Positions 49,201-57,430 of a DNA stretch of 64,000 nucleotides are shown here, piece by piece; position 1 is the stretch's first letter, and every line of letters begins with the position of its first letter. Under the pieces are notes generated by a model. That model saw nothing but the letters and a program-made list of their open reading frames with translations, searched no databases and was not told the DNA's origin. The position numbers were made by a program, and so were the translations under genes. Origin of the DNA: Prostheceraeus crozeri. Lineage: Eukaryota; Platyhelminthes; Polycladida; Euryleptidae. Location: the NCBI GenBank assembly GCA_907163375.1, contig CAJQUW010003622.1, positions 62,001 through 126,000 of the forward strand. Reading direction: 5' to 3'.

Positions 49201-50298
49201 GTGTTGCAGAAAAGCTAGACGTGATTTCGATTCAATAGTTTCAATAGCCTCAGATCACCTGTGAATACTCCTAATATTAAACATGTTAAACTTTGATTTT
49301 TCTGGCATCGATAGTAAGTCCCGATTTCGTTAGAATGGTGCAATGATAGAAAAACTCATCACTGAATTTACACCATATCTACGGTATCAGACTGTACGAA
49401 TACATGTAAACATCACTTTCAAATATTTGCAAATGAATTTGGAATACAACAATGATTCATGATGTAAGTAAGATTGAAAATTGCAGTGGGCAAACTCACA
49501 CCACAATGGATGAACTCCCTTCACTTCAAGGTATATCTATCTACAAATATCCTAGAGGCGTTTCTATATTAATCTCGCGGTCCACAAATGATCTTTCACA
49601 AGTCGCATGCTGTGCACCTCCGAATTAGTGAATGGCAGAGTAAATATAGGAGAAGATTATGAGTGATGACACATAGCTTCCATGTGTATATGACTGATCA
49701 GGGAAACGATTCTCATTCGCAGTTGAATCACCAAATAGCAGTTGCAATATTGAAACCTCGTTCAATGGTATTGTATGTCAACAGTTTACTTCATATTCTA
49801 ATTTTTCTTGTAGCATATTATTTAAAAAGTAGAGAGTTTTTCTCACCTTAAAGTTGTGGACTTAATTCCTTTCTTTAACTGTTTTGAAACCCACCAATCA
49901 TGATCATTTTCGAAATAACAAATGGCTACCAGCCGAGCACCACTTGCAACTGCAAATTTATTTTCCAGAGGTGACCATTTCACACATGTAGCCGCACGAT
50001 TGATACGAAGAATAACTAAAGTTGGTTTCCACTTTCCACCCTCTTCTGTCCACACATATGCATTGCAATCTGCTCCACATGTGACGATGCGATTCGTAGT
50101 TGCACCCCAATCAATGCCAGTCACTCGTTGAGCATGTTCACTCAATACTTGAAGAAGCTGAAAATTTGAGCTTCCTGCTGATGGAACGCGATAAACGTGG
50201 ACTTCATTATTGTTGGGAGAGAGTGCAAGCTGAGTTCTGTCTTTATTGAAGGTAACACATGTGATAGGAGCTATTCCAAATTTGTGAGGATGTGACAT
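22158..50298 (-). CDS. ARPC1: ARPC1, Arp2/3 complex WD40 subunit (four coding exons)
   Basis: ARPC1 is a seven-blade beta-propeller in the cytoplasmic Arp2/3 complex, which nucleates branched actin filaments. Coding exons are 50298-49847, 34859-34687, 23606-23231 and 22284-22158 on the minus strand. The junction codons are AG|T, G|GA and CG|C. The spliced product is about 375 residues, close to the roughly 370 of animal ARPC1. Diagnostic family segments are the [12 protein letters not shown] N-terminus with [67 protein letters not shown] and [15 protein letters not shown]. Next comes the charged insert with [11 protein letters not shown], and [20 protein letters not shown] closes the propeller. 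The ATG at 50298 follows an acceptor at 50304-50303, so a separate 5' UTR exon must lie further right. The first two introns are heavily invaded by transposons. Nothing in the coding exons suggests loss of function. Confidence 0.97.
23005..23105 (+). other. Possible retroelement terminus with hammerhead-like box
   Basis: CCTGAAGAAGCGCG followed by CTAAACGCG gives a CUGANGA-type box, a short CGCG stem and a near-GAAA box. A CCAATAAA signal follows at about 23091. This arrangement resembles terminal sequences of Penelope-like elements. No coding part is attached. It lies in ARPC1 intron 3. Confidence 0.25.
23231..23606 (-). CDS. ARPC1: ARPC1 third coding exon
   Basis: Acceptor TTTTCCAG ends at 23607 and donor GTGAGT starts at 23230. 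It encodes [17 protein letters not shown] to LNTVHQNTI, covering blades 5 and 6 and the charged loop ([20 protein letters not shown]) that distinguishes ARPC1 from ordinary WD proteins. Confidence 0.96.
23900..27809. other. ARPC1 intron 2, no element recognised
   Basis: Intronic sequence from the third coding exon to the pogo-like MITE. I saw no domain-bearing frame and no clear repeat ends. Confidence 0.45.
27810..28732. mobile_element. Pogo/Tigger-like element with TIR CAGTATAATCCCGTTA
   Basis: The left end CAGTATAATCCCGTTACAAC is mirrored at the right end, which on the minus strand reads CAGTATAATCCCGTTAAAGC. The target duplication is TA on the left and CA on the right, so one side has mutated. 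The GATATAACGGAC phrase inside each end is characteristic of Tigger-type subterminal repeats. An interior frame (about 28011-28325, plus) contains [20 protein letters not shown] and might be the extreme C-terminus of a pogo transposase, but no DDE core is present. It lies within ARPC1 intron 2. Confidence 0.8.
28733..34686. other. ARPC1 intron 2, mostly featureless
   Basis: A long AT-rich intronic stretch. The only item singled out is the small frame at 32320-32544. A hydrophobic 117-codon frame at 30054-30407 shows no domain and is not called. Confidence 0.4.
32320..32544 (+). other. Candidate small secreted Cys-containing peptide exon
   Basis: After the acceptor-like TATCTTCAG (to 32319) the plus strand is open to a TAA at 32542-32544. 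The translation begins [20 protein letters not shown]. This hydrophobic stretch could be a signal peptide. It is followed by a tail with Cys at [18 protein letters not shown] and DVTCILK. There is no ATG at the head of the frame, so a start would need an upstream exon. The opposite strand is also partly open. I recognise no family, and chance is quite possible. Confidence 0.2.
34687..34859 (-). CDS. ARPC1: ARPC1 second coding exon
   Basis: Acceptor TTTTTAG precedes 34859 and donor GTAAGA starts at 34686. It encodes [11 protein letters not shown] to EYIHGSG, the blade that in other ARPC1 proteins contains the D-F-K-x-R-I-F-S-A motif (here [10 protein letters not shown]). It lies about 15 kb from the previous exon. 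Confidence 0.95.
35202..36831 (-). mobile_element. Tc1-family transposon, copy A, frameshifted
   Basis: The outer end is CAGTCCGTTTCATAAAAAGT. The inner end, read inward on the minus strand, is CAGATTGTTTCATAAAAAAT. Both are flanked by TA. The transposase is on the minus strand. A paired-type N-terminus starts [14 protein letters not shown] near 36330 and a GRPRK motif lies near 36170. The DDE domain is in two frames: WSDEASV at about 35900, then [10 protein letters not shown] and [11 protein letters not shown] in 35883-35359. The spacing of Asp to Glu is 34 residues (DD34E), as in Tc1. Several frameshifts separate these parts and a stop follows SVRLKD, so this copy is inactive. It lies in ARPC1 intron 1. 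Confidence 0.93.
37266..38654 (+). mobile_element. Tc1-family transposon, copy B, internally deleted
   Basis: It has the same termini as copy A in opposite orientation, flanked by TA (37264-37265 and 38655-38656). Within the DDE domain its protein differs from copy A at only about five residues, so the two are very closely related. Relative to copy A it lacks the segment between the first 20 or so codons and the WSDEASV motif. It also carries an extra 93 bp near its right end (38477-38569). Confidence 0.93.
37769..38404 (+). CDS. Truncated but open Tc1 transposase (211 aa)
   Basis: This frame starts at the same [15 protein letters not shown] as copy A. After LPELG it jumps straight to [11 protein letters not shown], so an internal deletion removed the DNA-binding part yet left the reading frame intact. 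All three catalytic positions are visible: Asp in FSDEAS, Asp in [10 protein letters not shown] and Glu in DLNPIENVW (DD34E). The C-terminus [11 protein letters not shown] is the usual Tc1 ending. Without its helix-turn-helix region it is unlikely to bind TIRs by itself. Transcription from its own promoter cannot be judged from sequence. Confidence 0.85.
   Translation: MNNNEIAFTKGKVSALPELGFSDEASVRLKNSDGRLRLWIKSDQEIPRHIHRPRVQGGATLLIWAGIWTNGRSDLHIQQGTMNSERYVNVLRMNIGQMTDQLGDPSTWLFMDDNATCHRSSRVNLCKSQLGLRTLSWPARSPDLNPIENVWSILKRNVRRSLLPTDDVSQLTSLLKREWRKLDQSKINAIIESMPRRIGNVIDNKGRATKY
38900..39895 (-). mobile_element. LINE reverse transcriptase fragment (CR1/Jockey-like)
   Basis: Reading on the minus strand from 39895, segments are [14 protein letters not shown], then [13 protein letters not shown] (first catalytic Asp region) and [10 protein letters not shown]. 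The [11 protein letters not shown] segment corresponds to the SGVPQGSxLGP motif. The strand continues at about 39260-39000 with a thumb-like region ([14 protein letters not shown]). Part of the fingers domain is missing, several frames are used, and both ends are truncated. It directly abuts the start of the Penelope-like fossil at about 39896. Confidence 0.7.
40905..42441 (+). mobile_element. CGGBP1-like hAT transposon with perfect TSD
   Basis: The termini are CAGGGCGTTTTTTTGCCATA on the left and, read on the minus strand, CAAGGCGGTTTTTTATGGCA on the right. Both sides carry the identical 8-bp target duplication GTCATAAG (40897-40904 and 42442-42449), which settles the hAT assignment and the exact ends. 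GCCATTTTTT-type subterminal repeats follow at both ends. The element sits exactly at the 3' tail of the neighbouring LINE and so is the youngest insertion of the stack. At 1.54 kb it is shorter than an intact hAT. Confidence 0.92.
41290..42220 (+). pseudogene. hAT transposase, CGGBP1-like zinc finger, frameshifted
   Basis: The start [15 protein letters not shown] leads to a CGGBP1-type finger (LYCPLC, then LAHRKSKKH in another frame after a shift near 41398). The main open part (to 42181) contains [20 protein letters not shown], the first Asp in IFLVVDESE, the second in [10 protein letters not shown] and the hAT C-x2-H in [13 protein letters not shown] second shift near 42163 separates this from [20 protein letters not shown], the conserved hAT segment after the insertion domain. 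The C-terminal dimerisation region is missing before the right TIR. The protein is therefore dead. Confidence 0.85.
42450..46030 (-). mobile_element. Near-complete LINE, CR1/Jockey group
   Basis: Reading right to left, the endonuclease lies at about 45860-44890, with [36 protein letters not shown] and [10 protein letters not shown]. The reverse transcriptase follows at 44876-43696, with [52 protein letters not shown] and [10 protein letters not shown]. The C-terminal region to 43043 has [16 protein letters not shown] and [15 protein letters not shown]. The order and motifs fit the CR1/Jockey group. Frameshifts occur near 45690, 44485 and 43740, an in-frame stop lies near 44221, and another interruption is near 44880, so it is inactive. 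The 3' end is close to AATAAACATTTATGAC with TTATGAC repeated as a tail. The 5' limit near 46030 is estimated. It was inserted into the Penelope-like fossil. Confidence 0.88.
42565..42990. repeat. Degenerate tandem repeats in LINE 3' UTR
   Basis: A unit of roughly 70 bp containing TGAGATCTATATATTTACAA followed by AGTGATCATGATGTACAT-like sequence recurs about three to four times. Each copy is diverged and of slightly different length. The array lies downstream of the LINE stop codon at 43043, so it is best read as its 3' untranslated region. Confidence 0.6.
46027..46073. repeat. Tandem duplication, 24/23 bp
   Basis: CTGCTTACACACTTACTATG and CTGCTTCACACTTACTATGG begin two adjacent near-identical copies. 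They lie at the border between the LINE 5' end and the resumed Penelope-like sequence. Confidence 0.85.
47101..47999. other. ARPC1 intron 1, nothing recognised
   Basis: AT-rich intronic sequence without identifiable frames or repeat ends. Confidence 0.4.
48000..48720 (-). mobile_element. LINE 3' fragment of a second type
   Basis: On the minus strand, [20 protein letters not shown] (about 48635) resembles the CTxCxxWxHxxC finger that follows the RT in a common animal LINE group. It is followed by [19 protein letters not shown] (about 48465), [20 protein letters not shown] (about 48330) and [14 protein letters not shown] (about 48260). These match the order 'arginine-rich helix, CVRS-YGSETW, RMCG' in that group. 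Frames change several times and stops are present. The reverse transcriptase proper is absent, so this is a 5'-truncated copy. Confidence 0.65.
48721..49842. other. ARPC1 intron 1, CAATAG-rich patch
   Basis: No gene. Between 49080 and 49260 the words CAATAG and CTATTG occur repeatedly on both strands, perhaps from a decayed repeat. Confidence 0.35.
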
Positions 50299-50302
50299 CG
50301 TT
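49847..50302 (-). CDS. ARPC1: ARPC1 exon with start codon
   Basis: The exon begins after TTTCAG (AG at 50304-50303) with four untranslated bases, then ATG at 50298-50296. It encodes the first 150 residues (blades 1 to 3, ending GIKSTTL) and ends at the donor GTGAGA (from 49846) in phase 2. Confidence 0.95.
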
Positions 50303-52855
50303 CTGAAAGATAAGTAACAATTTCTGTCATAAGTCATTCATCAACAGCCACTTTCATCAGAATAGCACTTTATGAAATACAACAATCGAAACCATATTAA
50401 CTGTGAGTTATATTGAAGCGTCAGAAATAGGCTAAGTTGTGAAGAATGATATAGAATACAGCATCATTCTATGATCAAATGAGCAAAAACAGCTATCTTT
50501 TATAAATAGCGGCCTCCTAGTCATCCAACCGTTACATTTCTCGCCATCCATTAATTTTCTTGAAATTTTATAGCCCATTGTAACCAAGAATTCTCGTATA
50601 AGTAAGCATATTTATTCGTTCATCTGCTCAAACTCCGTCTTACTGCCAGTAAAATATTTCATCGTCTCAAGGTGCAGGCAAATGACAGCTACCATAGGCA
50701 GTGTTTAGCATGTAGTTCAATTTTTACCGTTAAAATTGTGTTTATATTCAAGACGGGTAAAGCAGTAACCAACATGGTGAGGACGATGAAAGGTCATTTC
50801 ATAAATTACTAGTTCGATGTCTGATTTCCATACGTCAAGCAAAAATAAGGTGAACCATGTATTTCAAAATTTGGATATTTCTTACATCATTAGCAGAAAT
50901 TCCGAGAACCAAGACAATTAAAGAAAATTTCTATAATGAATGATAGTCATGGATTGAGGCGAACCTTCCCCTGGCGAAGAAGACGGAATAAATATTTTGT
51001 AAAAGATATTATATACCGCTGCATTACAACACAATATGAACAAGAGCAAATCAGTGAATTGAGTTTTCCCAAAATGCCTATTTTATCAGATCTGTATAGT
51101 GTCACGGAAAATCGCCATCGAATGTGTCCAATATTTACATCGAAATTTGTGGTACTAATGGGGGAAACCATGAGCAGAAACGGGAGATGCGGGGTGAAAA
51201 TTGAAAACCTAATTTACTTTTAAGTGAAGAAATCACACTCAAAATATCCCATTGAAGGAAAGTATGCGCAGTCAATTTTTAGCTTCATACGATCTTTCAA
51301 TCGCGGGATACAGCTTCTCAAAGTTGACTAAAACTGTGCATATTTTTTAAGCACAGGAGTATTCCCTCGTCTGACTGGCTGCAACTCCATCTAGTTTTTG
51401 GCATTCTTGCAATGAAGTGATGGGCGAGATCGAGTGGGAGCTAGGTGTATCGCCTGCAAACGATACCGAGAAATAAACTTCACTAAAAGTCGAGCAGCAA
51501 CAGTCATCAGTAGCTCCACAACTATCAACTAATATTCTGCGAGCCTAATTCTGCATTCGATTCGCAATGAATTGCTTAGCGAGAATGAATTATCCGCTCA
51601 TCGGCACTCCAAGTCTGAGTAAAAGGAAGTGTCCTAATTTCTTCGGCCACATATAACCTTTTCTCGTACATTTGGCTGGCGCCAGCATTTGGTCAACTCG
51701 ATCAGTTTGATTAATCCAACAGTCATAATCACTGATGACTGATGGCACTTGGTACTAGTGGACTAGAGAGCTATGCATTTCGGTAACGAAATTCAGTGTG
51801 GAACAAAGAGCATGGATTATCTGTTTGATTGTCTTGCAAACTTGTCCAATAAAGCCATCGCTCTTTCTCACAAATTCTGAAGAGATAGGGGTGAGGGGAT
51901 ATTTCAAGTAACTAACGGAAATCCACGATTTGCTCGAATGGTTCCCAAAAACATTATTGTTATTCAATATAAATCAGTAAACGATAGTTAGTTGCAACTT
52001 GCAAGTCCACACCAGAGATTTATTCTGTTCAATAAATTGATAACAATCCTTTCTGAAGACGACAAATCTTGAGTTTGAATAGAGATTGTCCATTGTTGAG
52101 ATTCCTCTATTTCATCATGCATTTCCACGTCGAAAGCACATGCTGTGTCGCTGTCGTTCAAAGAGAAGCCTTTGATTCCAAATCGAGTCCAGTTTTTGGA
52201 ATATACAGGCGCTGCTTCATAAAAGTCTTCCATAAAAAAGTAAAAAGGAACTCGTCGATAGATGCAAGAGATCCGAGCTTGGACGCCTCCTGCACTTTTC
52301 GTCGTAAGACCTACTGGCGACACATTATTCATCCTTGTAGCAGTGCTCAGAGAAGCCGAGGTCCGAAATTTTCGGGCATTCGGGAATGGCCGAAATTTTG
52401 CGGTAATCTTTTATGATCACTTCATCAGAGACATGCAGGCACCTAAATGAAACCTGCCGTGAGAGGGCAAAAAGCTCAGATCCATTTCTCAATGCTATGA
52501 TGTGGATCTAGGTACTAGTCTGCGTTGATGCAATAATTTGTTGAAGAAGCCTTCACACACTCACATCTCAACAAGGCAAAATTAGCTCGGAAGCAAGGCA
52601 ACCTAGCTCGGAAAGCATGACGAGTTAAGCGGAAATATTCGATTGAAATAATTGAACTATCGATTTCCCATCAAGAATAATCAGCTGCTTAAAGGTCTGA
52701 ATAAAATCTGAAAACCTTCGCCGCACACTTTTTCCGAAATTGGTCGTTTTTTAGTCGAGTGACTGTTAAGCAAAAATAGGATAAGATCTGGTAGCATTGC
52801 TGCGGCAAATTATTGGATGAGACAAAACGGAAGAAAAACAGAATATTAAAGACTA
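50303..52855. other. Upstream region or 5' UTR intron of ARPC1
   Basis: Because the coding exon begins after a splice acceptor, this stretch is expected to be intron or to contain a non-coding first exon. I could not identify that exon or a promoter. A minus-strand frame at 52332-51988 is listed separately. Confidence 0.4.
51988..52332 (-). other. Unrecognised 114-codon open frame
   Basis: The frame begins MNNVSPVGLTTKSAGGVQAR and contains a protein-like middle (FFMEDFYEAAPVYSKNWTRF, DVEMHDEIEESQQWT). It ends at SCN plus stop. Residue composition is more balanced than in neighbouring AT-driven frames. However, the opposite strand is open over much of the same interval, and I recognise no family or splice pattern. 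It could be an exon of a nested gene or chance. Confidence 0.22.
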
Positions 52856-54245
52856 CAGTGCGCGACAATATGTTGGAAAATCTATGCTGAAATCAATCAT
52901 CTGACATCGTACTTGTTTTCAAATTTCAAATTCAACTCTTATCGTTTTCGTGAGATCATGCGCGCATTGATAGAGCTTTAAAGGTGAATGCATAGCTATT
53001 TTTATCATTTTTTGCGCATGTTGATAATCATGAGCTCTGACGAAACGAGATTGAAAATTGTAACCCTTTACCAGAGCACCTCGAAGACACAGGTTCAGAT
53101 TGCATCTGATCTCAATGTTACTCAATCAATGGTTAGCAGGGTAAGATATAATTTAATGCGTATTAGCGTTCTTAGATTTTTCATTCTTTGTATCTCTTTT
53201 GATAAAGCAGTTCAAAGACCGTGTACACCACCATTCCGACTACAACAAATGTGGTAGGCCGGAGGCATTCGACAACCGAGATCTTCGACACATGTGACAA
53301 CTGGTGGCCAAACAACCAAGAGCTAATACCATCAAACAACAAATTGGAGCTACTGTGTCTCTGCGGACCGTCCAACGAGGTCTGAATTGAGCAGGTGCTT
53401 CTTGTATCAAAACCCACAAACGCTCACTTCTGACCCCTGTTCATGTTACAAAGAGGCCATCTTGGGCCAAACAGCACTGTGAATGTACTGTGGAGGAATG
53501 GTCCAAAGTCATTTTCAGCGACGAAACCAAAATAGAAGTACGCGACAATTGTCCAAAGTTTGTACGAGTAGTGAACGGTCATCCACTAACAAAGCAGCAT
53601 TATGAAAACACTGTCAAACATCCGGTATGTGTCATGATATGGGCCTGCCTTTCAATTCACGGGGCTGGTCGAGCATTTGTTATCGAGGAAACGCTCAGCA
53701 GTGAGAAATATATCACTGAAATATTAACCAGGCGTGTTATTCCACAAATCGAAGACTAGCATCCGTCAAAAGAAACAATTTTCCAACAAGATAACGTACC
53801 TTGCCATGTCAGTAGGCGAACAATGGATTTCCTTGGAAATTCCGAAATTCGGATGCTTCCATGGCCCCCAGCTCCTCCAGACATAAACCCAATTAAGAAT
53901 TTATGGGCCATCATCGAAGCAAAAATTCGCGCAAGAGATGCTTTCACGAAACAGGCAATTATATCATCTTTCAATGATATTTGGCATCGTGACAGAGAAG
54001 TTCAGGAAGTGTGTCAAAAACTTGTATTTTCTATGTCCCGTAGAGTCACTGCTTTATTGGACGCAAAGGGTCATCACACAAAATACTGAAGTTTTGTATG
54101 CAAATACATGTTTCTATGGAAATATGTTGTTTTGATGTATAAATTCGATCTCATGGGATAATAATTATAATAATTTTTGAAAATAAAATTCTGGGCTATT
54201 TTTTCTTTCAAAATCTACAATATTCCAACATTTTGTCGCGCACTG
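52856..54245 (+). mobile_element. Tc1-family transposon, copy C
   Basis: The TIRs are CAGTGCGCGACAATATGTTG on the left and, on the minus strand, CAGTGCGCGACAAAATGTTG on the right, both flanked by TA (52854-52855 and 54246-54247). At 1,390 bp it is close to full Tc1 length. Its TIR differs from that of copies A and B, so it is a separate family. It lies upstream of the ARPC1 coding start. Confidence 0.93.
53030..54089 (+). pseudogene. Tc1 transposase with intron, inactivated
   Basis: The first exon 53030-53140 encodes MSSDETRLKIVTLYQSTSKT to MVSR. It ends at GTAAGAT, and a 70-base intron closes at AAAGCAG (53210). The second exon resumes in frame with FKDRVHHHSDYNKCGRPEAF and runs to DAKGHHTKY and TGA at 54087-54089. 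The whole would be about 329 codons, normal for Tc1. Three in-frame stops interrupt it: TGA after DLRHM, TGA after QRGLN, and TAG after PQIED. The first and second Asp are present in IFSDETK and FQQDNVPCH, but the expected Glu is Lys in DINPIKNLW. It is therefore doubly inactive. Confidence 0.88.
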
Positions 54246-57119
54246 TATATCAAAAGCGCGAAAGTAGTTACATATCCTCCACCACTACGCCATTAGGGAC
54301 AGCAGCAAGGAATCTCTGGGAAAGCTGCTCTTTCCTATAACACTTTCTATCTGGATTAAGTGGCCACCTCATATTCATAATGTGCATTGATGTTCGATGC
54401 TTCACCTCGGTACAGCCGACGATCATACTCGTGCATAAACACGACCCAATCACACCATGAAAATCTCAAATCTAGAATTTGATTTATCTAGCAATGATTT
54501 TCCTTGATACTTGGGCACGTCAAAACATGTTCGTGTCAGCGATCTGGAGAGGAAAAGGACTTGGAGCTGAGCGGAGCGACTTCGAACTGACTGGAAAAGC
54601 ACAATTAGGTGGAGTAGGTTAAAGATATAAAGTAACGCCACATTCTATTTAGAAGTCAATTGGTAGATTACTGTTATTTCCTGACTTCATCTAGTCATCA
54701 TATCATTATCAAGAAATCCTGTCATCTGATGCGCGCATGTTGGAGGGAAGTCTTGGTACAAGCGAATAGATCTAGATGTGTCACTTTTTCGGAACATCAG
54801 ACGAATGGTATATGATAAAGCGACGTTCAGTGGACTTCATGGAAAAATTAAAACAGCTTCAATGTTAATGCAATGAAAGACATAATTAAACTTATTCTGT
54901 CAGTAGGTTAAGGTATGTTGCATGTGAGACCCATATAGCTGCTGACTACAAAATGCAGCCATATGCCGTACGCTATGCCAGCGTACGTGCATAGTTTATA
55001 AAATATGCTAACGTGAGTTAGCTACAACAGTGCTGACTGTCATTAAACATCATTTTGATAATTATTTCAACCATACATGTACATGTACGCTTATTCAGCG
55101 TATGACAAAGAATACATAACATGTTGAACTTGGAGTGGAGCTGATTCTTATCTCGCAGCGGAGTGGATGAAAGACACAGATGGAGCGGAGCGGAGTCGCT
55201 CCAGAAGACGCGTGAAGATAATCGGAGCTGGCAAAATTCTACCACTCCAGATCCATGTTCTATACACTGCATATTTCAGCCCACAAAGTGGCACAGACTC
55301 GCTGATTTCGAGTCAACTTTTCATGTTTGCATCAGCGTATATCTATGGCGTATTCCATCCTTCTTTCAATGACGCAAAAATTTTCATCAGGAACGTGACT
55401 AGCCGGTTTGTAAATGTGTTCAAACATGAAATTAGAGCCAGGATATTATCGCTACCATGAATTTCGAAAATTCTATGTCTGCCATGCATGCTGACTATGG
55501 ATAATAGCAAAAGCAATGCTCCATCAACAGTTGGCAGAGGAGTGAGCATGATTTTGAAACATAACTTCGCCGCGGATTGACCTATGTATATCGCATCAAT
55601 AGCACATGCAACAAAACCTGAATATCCTGCACATGGCGTAAGAATAAAATTTCAAATGGGATAAAATGTCCGCGACGTCTCTTTAACCACACTATGTGGA
55701 AATGGTGGCCACTTCTCGATGATAATGCCTCATGGACTATGACTAGGAAAATAATCATGGTCTAAATAAAAGAAAGAAGTCTAGTTATACGATAAGCAAA
55801 ACAATGCTATATTTATAGGTCGCCCCCTATTCTATGTCGCACGCTAATGAAGTGAATATACAGGCCTCACAGCAACAGTAAATAATCATGCAAAAAAGGA
55901 TGAACTGAGTAGCATAGAATGGATCTAAAAGAGGACAATGAAGCCGTTTATCGACTATGTTTTGTTGTTTTCTCGTAATGAATTAAAAGCAAGAATGAAA
56001 AAAAATGCCAAGATTTGAATAATCTATAAACAGGCGGTGTCGTGCGTTTGTTCAAGACTTATGCGATTCGAATGGCAATCGAATTCCCAATTCTTCTATC
56101 GAAGATGGAAACAATGCTCAAGTAGTATTTATGGTTTGGGAGATGACAAGTATAGTCCCAACAGTTAGCTCCAATTTGTGAATTTCCGTCAGCCCATAGT
56201 AAACGTCAATGACGAAATCCTAGGTGTTGAAGCTGAGGAAAATCCGGATATTGTTATGCTTCAGTGAACTTTATTTGATTTCTTGAGGCATCCATGTTCA
56301 GTTATAGCCAGAGAGTGTAAAGCACATTTTCATAAACGACTTTTGAGGAAACCATTTTTCAGATCGGAAGCCAGTAAGCAGAGCAGACCGATGAACCATT
56401 TTTGTCTCCTTAAAAAGGAAATGTCACTCTTCATCATTGGAAAGCGAAAAAACTGAACAAAACTGAGGCAGAGCTTCATCCTCTTACATACGCTAAACTA
56501 AATACGAGATTTCTGACAAAATTCGCACAGGGAAACGAAAACACAGATCATTTAGTGATCGAGGGAAGTCTCTCAAATTCCCAGAATCCAGGTAAAATAA
56601 AGTAGAGAAATTCCTAAAAATATGTGTAAACGTTTTAGTGGTCTCTCAAAAGAAGACTTTCTGCTAATACATGCTAAACATAATGTTCACATCCAAAAAA
56701 CAGGAGCGGGAAAGGAAAAACGACGAGTATTTAACTATCGAGACACGCTCTCATGCTGCCTTGAAAACAGATAGAAAAGAGTGGAGAAATTCCCAAAATA
56801 TAGGAGGCAAAAGGAAAACGTCGATCTCTATGATCGACCAAAGCATATAGTTCATTCCGCCCATGTACAATAAATCGTTGAAATTCATTCCCACAAAAGA
56901 GCTGGGACTGGGGAAAAAATAACAAAGTTACATAACTCGAATATTTATCTCTGAAGCGGCATCATTGAAGTGTGGCAATTTTGATAAAGTCCGAAAAAAT
57001 AGGAGCAGCTAAAGAAGGCATCGTGTGTTTATTTTTGTAAGCACTTATGGTCACCAACTCCAAGGGTTTCTAAAGGACTCGCAGTGCAATCAACATGATG
57101 CGTGACCAAGTTGTCAACA
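54246..57119. other. No gene recognised
   Basis: Mixed short frames only, none with a recognisable domain and none flanked by a convincing pair of splice sites. Confidence 0.4.
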
Positions 57120-57430
57120 TTTGGGGTTAGGAAAAGGAACGGCTGAAACCATTGGGACGAAGGATGTTGAAATTTTTAATCCAATGGCTTTGTTTTGCTA
57201 TTTGACTCCGGTCAAGAAGACAGTGGTCAATTGCAATACAAGGAATAGTTTGAGGCATAGCAGATGTTCGTGAGCTGAGAAGTTAAGAGTTTGCTAATGC
57301 TAGGAGTCGCTGGTTGATTCGTTGGCGGAAGGGGTTTGAAATTTGATCTACATAAGAAGGTCCACAGTTGGTGCATCTCATTACATAATGTATTTGCAGC
57401 AGTTGAAAGTTGCAGGAAAAGATGCAAAGA
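57120..57430 (-). mobile_element. GIY-YIG nuclease remnant, Penelope-like
   Basis: The minus strand reads LLQIHYVMRCTNCGPSYVDQ, then NPFRQRINQRLL. This fits the GIY-YIG core (I-Y-x-x-x-C-x-x-C-x-x-x-Y-V-x-x-T followed by L-R-x-R-I). Further along, AKQSHWIKNFNILRPNGFS fits the closing 'WI-x-x-L-x-T-L-x-P-x-G-L-N' stretch. No reverse transcriptase was recognised on the 5' side. It is a broken old fragment of an element different from the one in ARPC1 intron 1. Confidence 0.45.
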
